From an uncultured Gammaproteobacteria bacterium (GTDB lineage: Bacteria > Pseudomonadota > Gammaproteobacteria > Pseudomonadales > Pseudohongiellaceae): DNA of 64,000 nucleotides. Below the pieces are notes generated by a model. It was given only the letters and a program-made list of their open reading frames with translations. It was not told the DNA's origin and did not search any database. Below, piece by piece: positions 46,588 through 54,244 of the stretch. The stretch covers positions 1 to 64,000 of the forward strand of contig CAJXSF010000012.1 in NCBI GenBank assembly GCA_913061515.1, in the 5' to 3' direction. Every line of letters starts with the position of its first letter. The first letter of the stretch is position 1. The position numbers were made by a program, and so were the translations under genes.

Positions 46588-46826
46588 CGCTCGTCATCCT
46601 CTTGGAAATGCCCCTAGGTCTTGAAATTCGGGGCGTCCCGCTGTATTGTCCCGCACCAAATATTGTATCAGACGAATTTATCTTTATATCAGAAAAACCG
46701 ATTAAGGATATGCTTATTATCTGTTTTGCGAATAGCTTAATGGTCGCTTAGAATGGGCGCAAGCTGCACGTGCCGCTTTAGCGCGTTGATAGAATAAACA
46801 CACGAAATTAGACGGGAATATTGGAA

Positions 46827-47597
46827 ATGGCTGCAATCTCTAAACAAAGCGTTACAAGTGTCCACCACTGGAATGAGTCCTTGTTTAGCTTTACCACAAC
46901 GCGAGATAAGTCGCTGCGTTTCGAGAATGGTCACTTTGTGATGGTCGGAATGGAAGTGGAAGGTCGCCCATTAATGCGTGCCTATAGTATTGCCAGTGCC
47001 AATTATGAAGAAGAGTTGGAATTCTTTAGCATTAAGGTTCCCGATGGTCCTTTGACCTCGCGTCTGCAGAACATCAAGGTCGGCGATGAGCTATTCATCA
47101 GCAGCAAACCTACAGGCACTTTGGTGGCAGACCATTTGCTACCGGGCCGCAATTTGTACTTATTAAGCACAGGGACGGGATTGGCACCTTTCATGAGCGT
47201 TATTCGTGACCCTGAAGTCTACGAGCGGTTTGAGAAGATTATTCTTGTGCACGGTGTTCGTCGCGTGGTTGATTTGGCCTACCATGAATTGATCACTGAG
47301 GAGCTTCCCAAGAATGAATTCTTTGGCGAAGAGGTGAGCAAGCAGCTGATTTACTACCCTACGGTCACCCGTGAGCAGTTTAAGAATACTGGGCGCGTTA
47401 CCGACCTAATGCTCAGCGGAAAATTATTTGAAGACATTGGCTTGCCTAAGCCGAACAAAGAAGACGATCGCTTCATGCTGTGCGGTAGCTCCGCTATGCT
47501 AAAAGATATTGGGCAGATCTTAGATGACTGGGGTTTTGATGAGTCCCGTCAGGGCATTAAAGCGGAATACGTGATTGAACGAGCATTTGTAGGCTAA
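46827..47597 (+). CDS. fpr: Ferredoxin-NADP+ reductase
   Basis: 256 residues from ATG 46827 (TTG 46821 adds two). Bacterial subclass FNR: FAD motif RAYSIASANYEEELEFFSIKV, phosphate-binding PDGPLTSRLQ, NADP-ribose motif LLSTGTGLAPFMSVIRDP, CGSSAMLKD, and the C-terminal YVIERAFVG typical of this class. It exchanges electrons between NADPH and ferredoxin or flavodoxin, supporting Fe-S repair and oxidative-stress defence. The divergent FinR-like regulator suggests redox control. A strong terminator follows 27 nt downstream. Confidence 0.95.
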   Translation: MAAISKQSVTSVHHWNESLFSFTTTRDKSLRFENGHFVMVGMEVEGRPLMRAYSIASANYEEELEFFSIKVPDGPLTSRLQNIKVGDELFISSKPTGTLVADHLLPGRNLYLLSTGTGLAPFMSVIRDPEVYERFEKIILVHGVRRVVDLAYHELITEELPKNEFFGEEVSKQLIYYPTVTREQFKNTGRVTDLMLSGKLFEDIGLPKPNKEDDRFMLCGSSAMLKDIGQILDDWGFDESRQGIKAEYVIERAFVG

Positions 47598-47620
47598 GCC
47601 GCTCATTGTGCAGTGATAAA

Positions 47621-47654
47621 AAAAGGGCGTCTGTGAAAACAGACGCCCTTTTTT
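47621..47654. terminator. Bidirectional intrinsic terminator between fpr and the redoxin gene
   Basis: A perfect 10-bp stem GGGCGTCTGT/ACAGACGCCC with a GAAA tetraloop, extended by an A-tract on the left and a T-tract on the right. It serves both convergent genes. Confidence 0.92.
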
Positions 47655-47674
47655 ACGTGTATTGTAACTCTGGC

Positions 47675-48286
47675 TTATAGACCAGTGACCGCAGGGTGGA
47701 AGAAGCCGACTAAGCAACCTTTGGAGTCGGGAATCTCATCCATATCCACTACGCCACCAGCCAGAATCGTATCTAACGCGTCAGTAAGATAATGGTTATC
47801 GACTCTAGTGCGTTGCGTTTCATACCCTAAAGCGTCATTGATTGGCCCACGGAACACTGTTTCGTTAGTGCGTGGATCAATGATGAATACTTCAGCCGTA
47901 CGCTCTACACCCAAGGATTTGGCGACTGTTTGATCTTCATCTTTAAGAATCGGGAAGTCGATTTTAAAGTCGACCGCTTCTTTCTGAATGCGTGTCATAT
48001 CGTCTTGGATGAAAGAGTTCAGCATAAGGAACTCGATATTCTTGCTGCGGTAAGTCGCCGCAATCTCTTTGTATTCAGGAACTGATAGGCGTGCGATCGG
48101 GCAGCCTGAGCCGTGGATATACATCACGACATAGTCCTTGTCCGCGTAGTCGCTCATCGTGTGGGTCTCGCCCAGATGATCGACTAAGCTGAATTCTTTG
48201 ATTGGTTTGAGGTAGTCATCTGCTGCTGCGCCGAATGAGGCAAGCATCAATAAGCCACTCAGTAATACTCCAGAAATCTTTTTCAT
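47675..48286 (-). CDS. Exported redoxin (AhpC/TSA-like) protein
   Basis: 203 residues. Signal peptide ending FGAAADD, strong GGGAGGAG ribosome-binding site. Thioredoxin-fold domain: FSLVDHLGETHTMSDYADKDYVVMYIHGSGCPIARLSVPEY, with a single cysteine at the redoxin active-site position, then FPILKDEDQTVAKSLGVERTAEVFIIDPRTNETVFRGPINDA. A second cysteine sits near the end (SKGCLVGF). It resembles the N-terminal domain of the multidomain protein at 55512, but as a stand-alone. Periplasmic thiol function likely; partner unknown. Confidence 0.82.
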   Translation of the reverse strand: MKKISGVLLSGLLMLASFGAAADDYLKPIKEFSLVDHLGETHTMSDYADKDYVVMYIHGSGCPIARLSVPEYKEIAATYRSKNIEFLMLNSFIQDDMTRIQKEAVDFKIDFPILKDEDQTVAKSLGVERTAEVFIIDPRTNETVFRGPINDALGYETQRTRVDNHYLTDALDTILAGGVVDMDEIPDSKGCLVGFFHPAVTGL

Positions 48287-48677
48287 TACTACACTCCTCC
48301 CGACAACCTTTTAGTTTTCATAGGGTCGTAATTGCATAAGGGGCGGTAAAATACTCCTTATTGACACCATGAGTCCACTTTATACAAGACTTATGTGCCA
48401 TCGCAAGGCATAGATTGTGACGAATTGTGATGTTGTGAGTGCGCCGAAGTGCTTAATTTTACACAAAAATTTCCAAATTGATGATGCTAAGCAACTGATT
48501 CTAGAGCGATTGCTCGGTGATCGCTAGTTTGTCGCCTTAGAGAAACTTGTCAGTGATGCAAGCGCAATAGCAACAAGGTATAGTAAGCCGCGTTAATTCA
48601 GTGCTGCAGACTGCCACTCTTCGCTAGAGGGGCTGCCCTTTAAGTCTCTGTCGTCACTCACCAAATTAAGGATAATT
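48287..48677. other. Intergenic region between redoxin and RND genes
   Basis: About 390 bp between divergent genes. I see no convincing ORF or RNA gene. It should hold both promoters; a TATAGT hexamer (48579-48584) is a possible -10 for the RND gene, but no well-spaced -35 accompanies it. Confidence 0.5.
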
Positions 48678-51185
48678 ATGCGCGCTATTTCGCGTTTTTA
48701 TAGCAACATGGTTTTCAATCGGCCACTGTTGGTAATCGCATTATTACTATGCGTTACCGCCTCCATGGCTTGGTATGCCCAGTACTTCAGGCTTGACGCC
48801 TCATCTGACTCGCTCCTGATGGAAGGCGATGCAGAGCTCGAATATTCCCGTAAAATTAATGAACGCTACGGGGCTAGAGATGCCGTCACCGTCGCGTATA
48901 CCCCGCAGGCCGATCTGTTTAGTCCACAAGTATTTGCTCGCATCGCTGCGATGAGAGATGAATTACTTGCATTGGAGCGAGTAGAGTCGGTCGACAGTCT
49001 GCTTAATGTGCCAATTTTTGGCGATACGCCTTTATTGGGACTATCTGAAGATTACGACACACTTTTAAGTCCAGGCATCGACTTGGAAGCCGCAAAACAA
49101 GAGCTCATGACCAGCCCTGTGTTTAGTAACGCTATCGTCAGCCCAGATGGTCAGACTGCCGCGATATTGGTGAGCTTTTACCGTGATGCTCAGTACCACA
49201 GGCTAATCAACGCTCGCGAGGACTTGCGTGCGGCGCGTGACAGTGAAGGCTTGAATCCCGTGCAGGCGCAAGAGTTAGCGCGCGTCAGTGACGAGTTTGA
49301 CGCCTATAGCACGATTACCTCAGAGCAGCGCCATGCAGATATCGCGCAAATACGGCAGATTTTGGATGCCTATCAAGACGATGCGACGATTTATCTGGGG
49401 GGCGCCCCCATGATTGCCGATGATTTGGTCACCTTCGTTCAGAATGATTTGACGACCTTCAGTGTAGGGGTGTTCGCTTTCATTGTGTTCGCGCTGGGTT
49501 TAATTTTTAGACGTTTGCGTTGGATATTCTTGCCACTGGCCTGCTGCGCTATCGCAGGCACCATCGTGGTAGGGATACTCGGTTTTATGGATTGGCGCGT
49601 CACTGTGGTTTCATCAAACTTCATGTCGTTGCTGTTGATTACTACTATCTCACTGACTGTGCACTTGATTGTGCGCTATCGTCAGCTGCGCTCGACAAGG
49701 CATTTCTCTGAGCATGGTAAGCTTTTGCGCCACGCAGTGTTGTCGATGTGGAAGCCATGCTTATTTACTGCGATGACGACGATGGTGGCATTTGCCTCGT
49801 TACTAGTAAGCGGTATCTCGCCGATTATCTCCTTCGGTTGGATAATGGTAATGGGGGTGGCGACGGCCTTGCTTGTCGTGTTTACGCTCTTCCCTGCACT
49901 AATGTCGATTTTCAAAAAAGACGATTCGACATATGAGCAACAAAGCGCATTGGCATTAACCAGTGGGCTTGCAAAAGTCACCGACCGTTTAGGAAATAAA
50001 ATTCTTTGGATTGCCGCGCTGTTAATGTTTCTCAGTGTTGTTGGGCTGACGCGCCTAAAAGTTGAAAATAGTTTTATCGATTATTTTAGTGAAGACACTG
50101 AAATCTATAAGGGCATGAGCCTATTCGATGAGAAGCTGGGTGGCACCTTGTCGATGGATGTGATCGTTGATTTGCCCGAAGAGGATCAGGCTTTCGACGA
50201 TGGCTTTGATGACGGATTTGATGATGGATTCGATGATGGCTTTGAAGAGGAGGCTAACGATGCCTATTGGTTTACCGGTGTCAAAATGGACCGGATCAAA
50301 GCCATCCATGATTACCTCGATGATAACCCGCAAACCGGAAAAGTACTTTCGTTTGGTGCCGTGATACATTTGGCGGAGATTCTAAATGGCAATGCGCCAG
50401 TGGATAGCTTTGTGTGGGCATTGCTGTATTCGCGGATTCCAGAAACCTTAAAAGAATCAGTCTTGACGCCATTTGTGTCAGTTAGCGAAAACCAGGTTAG
50501 GTTTAATGTTCGCGTAATTGAGTCAGACCCGAACCTCAATCGCAATGAGTTGATCGCTGGAATAAAGCAGGGTTTGCAGGATGAATTTGGGTACAGTGAC
50601 GAGCAAGTGCATGTGACGGGGATATTGGTCCTATACAACAATGTGCTACAGAGTTTGTATCAATCACAGATCTTAACTTTAGGTGTCGTCTTATTTGCGA
50701 TTATGGTGATGTTCCTGTTCTTGTTCCGTTCCTTGAAAATTGCCGTGCTATGTATTATTCCCAATATTTTGGCTGCCCTAGGTGTGCTGGGGATCATGGG
50801 TTGGCTGGGGATTCCGCTCGATATTATGACGATTACGATTGCTGCGATTGCTGTTGGCATCGGGGTCGATAACACAATTCACTATATGCACCGTTTCAAG
50901 CGTGAATTTCATCGGCTTGGCAACTACAAAGACACTATGTATTTCTGTCATGACAGCATTGCACGTGCAATGTATTTCACGACGATGACAGTGGTTGCTG
51001 GTTTCTCGATATTGGTGCTTTCGAATTTTATTCCAACCATAGTGTTTGGTTTGCTTACCAGTATTGCCATGATGGTTGCCCTTCTGGGTTCCCTAACATT
51101 ATTACCGCAGCTTCTGATTGCTTTCCGTCCTTTAGGGACAGAGTCGCATTCGAGCCCTGCACAAACAGTTTCAAATAGTCATTAA
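48678..51185 (+). CDS. RND/MMPL-family exporter
   Basis: 835 residues with the RND pseudo-twofold plan: TM1, large periplasmic loop (about 35-255), TM2-6 (about 255-415), TM7, second periplasmic loop (about 460-650), TM8-12. This is the short COG1033/MMPL form, not the AcrB form; no membrane-fusion gene is adjacent. The ion-relay region of the second half includes AIAVGIGVDNTIHYMHRFKRE. The second loop carries a tandem F-(DDGF)4 insertion. Members export lipids, hopanoids or sterol-like compounds; substrate unknown here. An AAGGATAATT precedes the ATG. clpP-like gene follows after 35 nt. Confidence 0.88.
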   Translation: MRAISRFYSNMVFNRPLLVIALLLCVTASMAWYAQYFRLDASSDSLLMEGDAELEYSRKINERYGARDAVTVAYTPQADLFSPQVFARIAAMRDELLALERVESVDSLLNVPIFGDTPLLGLSEDYDTLLSPGIDLEAAKQELMTSPVFSNAIVSPDGQTAAILVSFYRDAQYHRLINAREDLRAARDSEGLNPVQAQELARVSDEFDAYSTITSEQRHADIAQIRQILDAYQDDATIYLGGAPMIADDLVTFVQNDLTTFSVGVFAFIVFALGLIFRRLRWIFLPLACCAIAGTIVVGILGFMDWRVTVVSSNFMSLLLITTISLTVHLIVRYRQLRSTRHFSEHGKLLRHAVLSMWKPCLFTAMTTMVAFASLLVSGISPIISFGWIMVMGVATALLVVFTLFPALMSIFKKDDSTYEQQSALALTSGLAKVTDRLGNKILWIAALLMFLSVVGLTRLKVENSFIDYFSEDTEIYKGMSLFDEKLGGTLSMDVIVDLPEEDQAFDDGFDDGFDDGFDDGFEEEANDAYWFTGVKMDRIKAIHDYLDDNPQTGKVLSFGAVIHLAEILNGNAPVDSFVWALLYSRIPETLKESVLTPFVSVSENQVRFNVRVIESDPNLNRNELIAGIKQGLQDEFGYSDEQVHVTGILVLYNNVLQSLYQSQILTLGVVLFAIMVMFLFLFRSLKIAVLCIIPNILAALGVLGIMGWLGIPLDIMTITIAAIAVGIGVDNTIHYMHRFKREFHRLGNYKDTMYFCHDSIARAMYFTTMTVVAGFSILVLSNFIPTIVFGLLTSIAMMVALLGSLTLLPQLLIAFRPLGTESHSSPAQTVSNSH
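50193..50243 (+). repeat. In-frame 12-bp tandem repeat encoding (DDGF)4
   Basis: Four 12-nt units (GACGATGGCTTT, GATGACGGATTT, GATGATGGATTC, GATGATGGCTTT) encode DDGF repeated four times in the second periplasmic loop of the RND protein. Third-position differences between units show the copies are not brand new. Confidence 0.95.
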
Positions 51186-51226
51186 AAAACTGCAGTTGAG
51201 GCAGTTAAACCATTCGGAGATTGAAC

Positions 51227-51814
51227 ATGCAAAATGAGAATCCAGAACAAGCCAAAAGCGAAGCGAGCAATGGCCGTTTTATGGACGAGAAACTCTTTAA
51301 ATCACGCTCTATTACTATTTTTGGCGATATCAATGAGCGTATCGCTCGGTCTGTGACTGAGCGCCTTTTAGCATTAGCCGCTGATGGTGATGAGCCGATA
51401 ACGATTTACATTAGCTCTCCTGGTGGTCACGTTGAATCGGGCGATGTTGTTTACGACATGATTAAATTTATTAAGCCAGAGGTGCGCGTGGTTGGCACAG
51501 GTTGGGTTGCCAGCGCCGCCACAACGATCTATTTGGCTGCAAAGAAAGAGAATCGTTATAGCTTGGCAAACACGCGGTTTTTGGTACACCAACCTTCGGG
51601 CGGTTCACGAGGTCGCGCTTCTGATATTAAGATTCAAGCTGAGCAAATCATCAAGATGCGTGAGCGCATCAATAAGTTGATCGCTTTGGAGACGGGCCAG
51701 CCGTTAGAGCGAGTGGCCAAAGATACCGATCGAGATCATTGGATGACTGTTGATGAAGCAATCGAATATGGCATTGTCGGCAAGCAAATTAGTTCGATGT
51801 CCGAGCTAAAATAA
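51227..51814 (+). CDS. clpP: ClpP-like serine protease subunit (secondary paralogue)
   Basis: 195 residues from ATG 51227 (GGAG upstream; the TTG 51221 start is less likely). The ClpP fold is shown by RSITIFGDINERIA, ITIYISSPGGHVESGDVVYDMI, nucleophile Ser in GWVASAATTIYLAA, His in FLVHQPSGG, and Asp in DTDRDHWMTVDEAIEYGIV. The Ser context differs from housekeeping ClpP (usually G-x-AASMGA), and clpX/tig are not adjacent, so this is probably an additional ClpP. It lies 35 nt after the RND exporter and may share its transcript. Confidence 0.85.
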   Translation: MQNENPEQAKSEASNGRFMDEKLFKSRSITIFGDINERIARSVTERLLALAADGDEPITIYISSPGGHVESGDVVYDMIKFIKPEVRVVGTGWVASAATTIYLAAKKENRYSLANTRFLVHQPSGGSRGRASDIKIQAEQIIKMRERINKLIALETGQPLERVAKDTDRDHWMTVDEAIEYGIVGKQISSMSELK

Positions 51815-51822
51815 ACGAGGTC

Positions 51823-51854
51823 TGCGGGAAGCCATATCGTACTGGCTTTCCGCA
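51823..51854. other. Stem-loop after clpP-like gene
   Basis: TGCGGGAAGCCA pairs with TGGCTTTCCGCA (one G-T wobble) around an 8-nt loop, between convergent genes. No T-run follows on either strand, so termination ability is uncertain. Confidence 0.55.
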
Positions 51855-51864
51855 TCATGCCCAG

Positions 51865-52257
51865 TCAGTTTTCGATCTTCGTAAATATCGCTTGTTGGTT
51901 TTGCACGAGTGCGCAAACGAAGTGGTAGTCCGGTTGGCAGCGAGTTGAGCGCGCAACCGCTGTGCCTGCATCGCTCAGTTGCACCATAATGGTCGCTAGC
52001 ACGCCTTGGTATTCAACATTAAACGAGGCGTTTTCCCCTTGCACTCTGCCTGGGCTATTGCGCCAAATAAACCCTAGGGTCTCTACTGGCTCGATCTGAA
52101 GAAACTCGTCGCGCATTGCCACACGCAAGGTGAATAGTGACCCCTGTGCCTGCCAAACTCCCTCCCAGCGCTCATCGGCGTAGGTGCTCGTGCTCATGCA
52201 AGCTGTGGCCGCAATTACGCAAAGAGCTGCACGATAAGCCTTCATAAAGATTTTCAC
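51865..52257 (-). CDS. Small exported protein of unknown function
   Basis: 130 residues with a signal peptide (AALCVIAATACMSTSTYADE). The mature part looks like a small beta-protein (WEGVWQAQGSLFTLRVAMRDEFLQIEPVETLGFIWRNSPGRV) and holds two cysteines (TRCQPDYHFVCALV) that could form a disulfide. I do not recognise a family. It lies 28 nt after nnrU on the same strand and is probably co-transcribed with it. Confidence 0.65.
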   Translation of the reverse strand: MKIFMKAYRAALCVIAATACMSTSTYADERWEGVWQAQGSLFTLRVAMRDEFLQIEPVETLGFIWRNSPGRVQGENASFNVEYQGVLATIMVQLSDAGTAVARSTRCQPDYHFVCALVQNQQAIFTKIEN

Positions 52258-52285
52258 AATGCTTCACTCCCGAACTTAAAGCCCG

Positions 52286-52852
52286 TCAAAGAATAGTGCT
52301 AAGCGCAAAACCGAATAATTGACCATGAAACAATAAAAGCAAGGTATACGCAATCATTCCGAAAACAATGGCCGCGGCATCCCAGACTAGTGAGGGAGTG
52401 GCTCGCACAGTCTCTTTATTGCCAAGACTTTCAAGATAAAAGAACTTCCATAGTGCCCATAGACCAATCCCGGCAAATAGCAAGACAGAGGCTAAATCGC
52501 CGTTTGACATGAGATGGGCGCCGCCCCATACAAATACCCCTACGAGCATAGGGTGCACCATGAGCACGCGCGTGTATGAGAGCGGTAGATTGCCTGCGAC
52601 AACGAGTATGCAAGAAGAGATCATCAGCAGGTGAGTAATAGAGCGCAAATTAAATGGCGGTACCCACAACTGAACAAAGCTCGCTTGGCCCTTGCCAATG
52701 GCGAGCAAGGCGATGCTAATGACAAGCGCAATGGCTAACCCAGATTTATACAAGGTGGAGCCGTATCGAGCTTGCAATCGCGCACGCAGGCCGAGTTCTC
52801 TAAAGCTATGTAGGGCGATAAAAAGGACTAAGCCGAAAAGTAGAATTAGCAA
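52286..52852 (-). CDS. NnrU family membrane protein
   Basis: 188 residues with about six hydrophobic helices. NnrU family features: N-terminal LFGLVLFIALHSFRELGLR, HPMLVGVFVWGGAHLMSNGDLASVLLFAGIGLWALW. NnrU was named for nitrite and nitric oxide reduction in Rhodobacter, but most homologues have no tested function, and no denitrification genes are seen here. The start is TTG 52852; no in-frame ATG fits the family N-terminus. A terminator lies upstream on the same strand. Confidence 0.85.
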   Translation of the reverse strand: MLILLFGLVLFIALHSFRELGLRARLQARYGSTLYKSGLAIALVISIALLAIGKGQASFVQLWVPPFNLRSITHLLMISSCILVVAGNLPLSYTRVLMVHPMLVGVFVWGGAHLMSNGDLASVLLFAGIGLWALWKFFYLESLGNKETVRATPSLVWDAAAIVFGMIAYTLLLLFHGQLFGFALSTIL

Positions 52853-52923
52853 TGTGTTTATCCAGATGCCAAACTTGGCTTTGTTTCTAGCGACTCAGAA
52901 CAATACCCTGCCCTTACTCGAAA

Positions 52924-52964
52924 GTAAAAAAAACCGGAGAATCCGCGTGTAAGCGGTCTCCGGT
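52924..52964 (-). terminator. Strong minus-strand intrinsic terminator with no upstream gene
   Basis: On the minus strand, ACCGGAGACCGC pairs with GCGG-AT-TCTCCGGT (two-base bulge, 6-nt loop) and is followed by at least eight T. It lies upstream of nnrU and downstream of nothing annotated on this strand, so it must end a short non-coding transcript or attenuate nnrU. Confidence 0.85.
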
Positions 52965-53005
52965 AAGGGCCTGTTGAATTAGAGTTCCTTGCGTCAACTG
53001 GATTG
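52924..53005 (-). ncRNA. Candidate OxyS-like small RNA divergent from oxyR
   Basis: A minus-strand TATACT (53017-53012) would place a transcription start near 53005 and, with the intrinsic terminator, give a non-coding RNA of about 80 nt. A tandem OxyR-like site (53041-53077) lies at about -36 to -72 of that start, the position of OxyR at activated promoters. No good -35 box is seen, as expected for an activator-dependent promoter. In E. coli, oxyS is divergent from oxyR and about 110 nt. The alternative is an attenuated leader of nnrU. Position and terminator are seen; expression and function are inferred. Confidence 0.4.
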
Positions 53006-53040
53006 AAAGCAAGTATAAGGGGCTTGGGTAAATACATAAA

Positions 53041-53077
53041 ATGAATTAAAACTATTGCAGTGATATTTATAATGGAT
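53041..53077. promoter_or_regulatory. Candidate tandem OxyR-binding site and oxyR -10 box
   Basis: ATGAATTAAAACTAT (53041-53055) and ATATTTATAATGGAT (53063-53077) are spaced by exactly 7 nt and fit ATAGnTnnnAnCTAT-N7-ATAGnTnnnAnCTAT at most of the weighted positions (A1, T2, T6, A10, A14, T15; C12-T13 only in the first). A perfect TATAAT (53068-53073) for oxyR lies inside the second half, which would allow autorepression. Confidence 0.5.
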
Positions 53078-53142
53078 TAGCCTCTTGTTTAAGAAACACA
53101 CTTAATAAATACGTCAATACACCCGTTTACCGGGGGAGAGGC

Positions 53143-54048
53143 ATGAACCATTTACCCACGACTAAGCAACTTCGCTACTTTGTGGCGCTCGACCAAATTG
53201 GACATTTCGGCAAGGCGGCGGACGCTTGCTTTGTTTCACAACCCGCCTTCAGTGTTGCGATTCGAGAGTTAGAGAACACGCTGAACATCCAGCTTGTGGA
53301 TAGAACCAATAAGAATGTGACGGTGACTAGCCTAGGCCGCGACATTGCCACGCAGGCGCGCCAGGTGTTACGAGATCTAGAAGAGCTAGTCGATATCGCA
53401 CAAGGCAACCAAAAACCCCTCACTGGGCAATTAAAGCTCGGAGTGATCCCAACGATCGCGCCTTTCTTATTGCCACGCTTGCTGCCGGCTTTGCGCAAGT
53501 CCTATCCGGATTTAAAACTGTATTTGAAAGAAGACCTCACCGATCGTGTGTACTCTAGTTTGATGGATGGCGAGCTAGACCTTATTTTGATCGCCCTGCC
53601 CTATGAGCTGCGCAATGTCACCGAGATGCAATTGTTTAAAGATCATTTTTATTTAGCGCATCAAGCTAAGAGTACGCTGGTAGACCCCTTGCATCACCAA
53701 GTCAGTGAGTTGCCCGAAGATAGCATCTTACTGCTAGAAGATGGGCACTGTATGCGTGATCATGCACTATCGGCATGCAGTATTAAAAATGCTAACAAAG
53801 TCAGTAAAATTACTGCGACTAGTCTTTTGACATTGGTTCAGATGGTGGATGCTGATTTAGGGGTAACGTATTTGCCAGAGATGGCAATTGGTTCGTCGTT
53901 ATTACGCAACACCCGCATTAAAACGACGGCGCTCGAAAACGATAGTTTTCGCGATATTGGCCTTGTGTGGCGCAAAGCAAGCACACGTAGCGAAGAGTTT
54001 GAGCTGCTAGGGCGTTTTATCAAGGATAACTATCAGGCAAGCAAATAG
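53143..54048 (+). CDS. oxyR: Peroxide-sensing LysR-type regulator OxyR
   Basis: 301 residues. HTH at residues 5-60 (TKQLRYFVALDQIGHFGKAADACFVSQPAFSVAIRELE). The regulatory domain has the redox pair C203 and C212 in LLEDGHCMRDHALSACSI, aligning with E. coli C199/C208 and the conserved LEDGHC-RD motif. Oxidation by hydrogen peroxide forms the disulfide that activates transcription of antioxidant genes such as ahpCF. The upstream region carries an OxyR-like site and a TATAAT, consistent with autoregulation. A GGGGGAG ribosome-binding site precedes the ATG. Confidence 0.93.
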   Translation: MNHLPTTKQLRYFVALDQIGHFGKAADACFVSQPAFSVAIRELENTLNIQLVDRTNKNVTVTSLGRDIATQARQVLRDLEELVDIAQGNQKPLTGQLKLGVIPTIAPFLLPRLLPALRKSYPDLKLYLKEDLTDRVYSSLMDGELDLILIALPYELRNVTEMQLFKDHFYLAHQAKSTLVDPLHHQVSELPEDSILLLEDGHCMRDHALSACSIKNANKVSKITATSLLTLVQMVDADLGVTYLPEMAIGSSLLRNTRIKTTALENDSFRDIGLVWRKASTRSEEFELLGRFIKDNYQASK

Positions 54049-54244
54049 GTACTGACTCGTGAGTTAGGCTTTGTTAGAAACGAAAGTTTATACGCCTGCT
54101 ACGGTCTCCTAATGCATGTTTAACACTCAATTTAATGTCAGTCTTTTTGGCTGGTCTATGGAGACACGCTCTATTGCTTCGTCGGTAGAGGGTTTAGTTC
54201 AGCGGTATACAATGCCGCTTTTATAATTATAAGGAGAAAGAAGT

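Noticed and set aside
52286-52852. NnrU as evidence for denitrification
   Set aside because: No nitrite or nitric oxide reductase gene is visible, and NnrU homologues are widespread without such genes; the multicopper oxidase is not a recognisable NirK.
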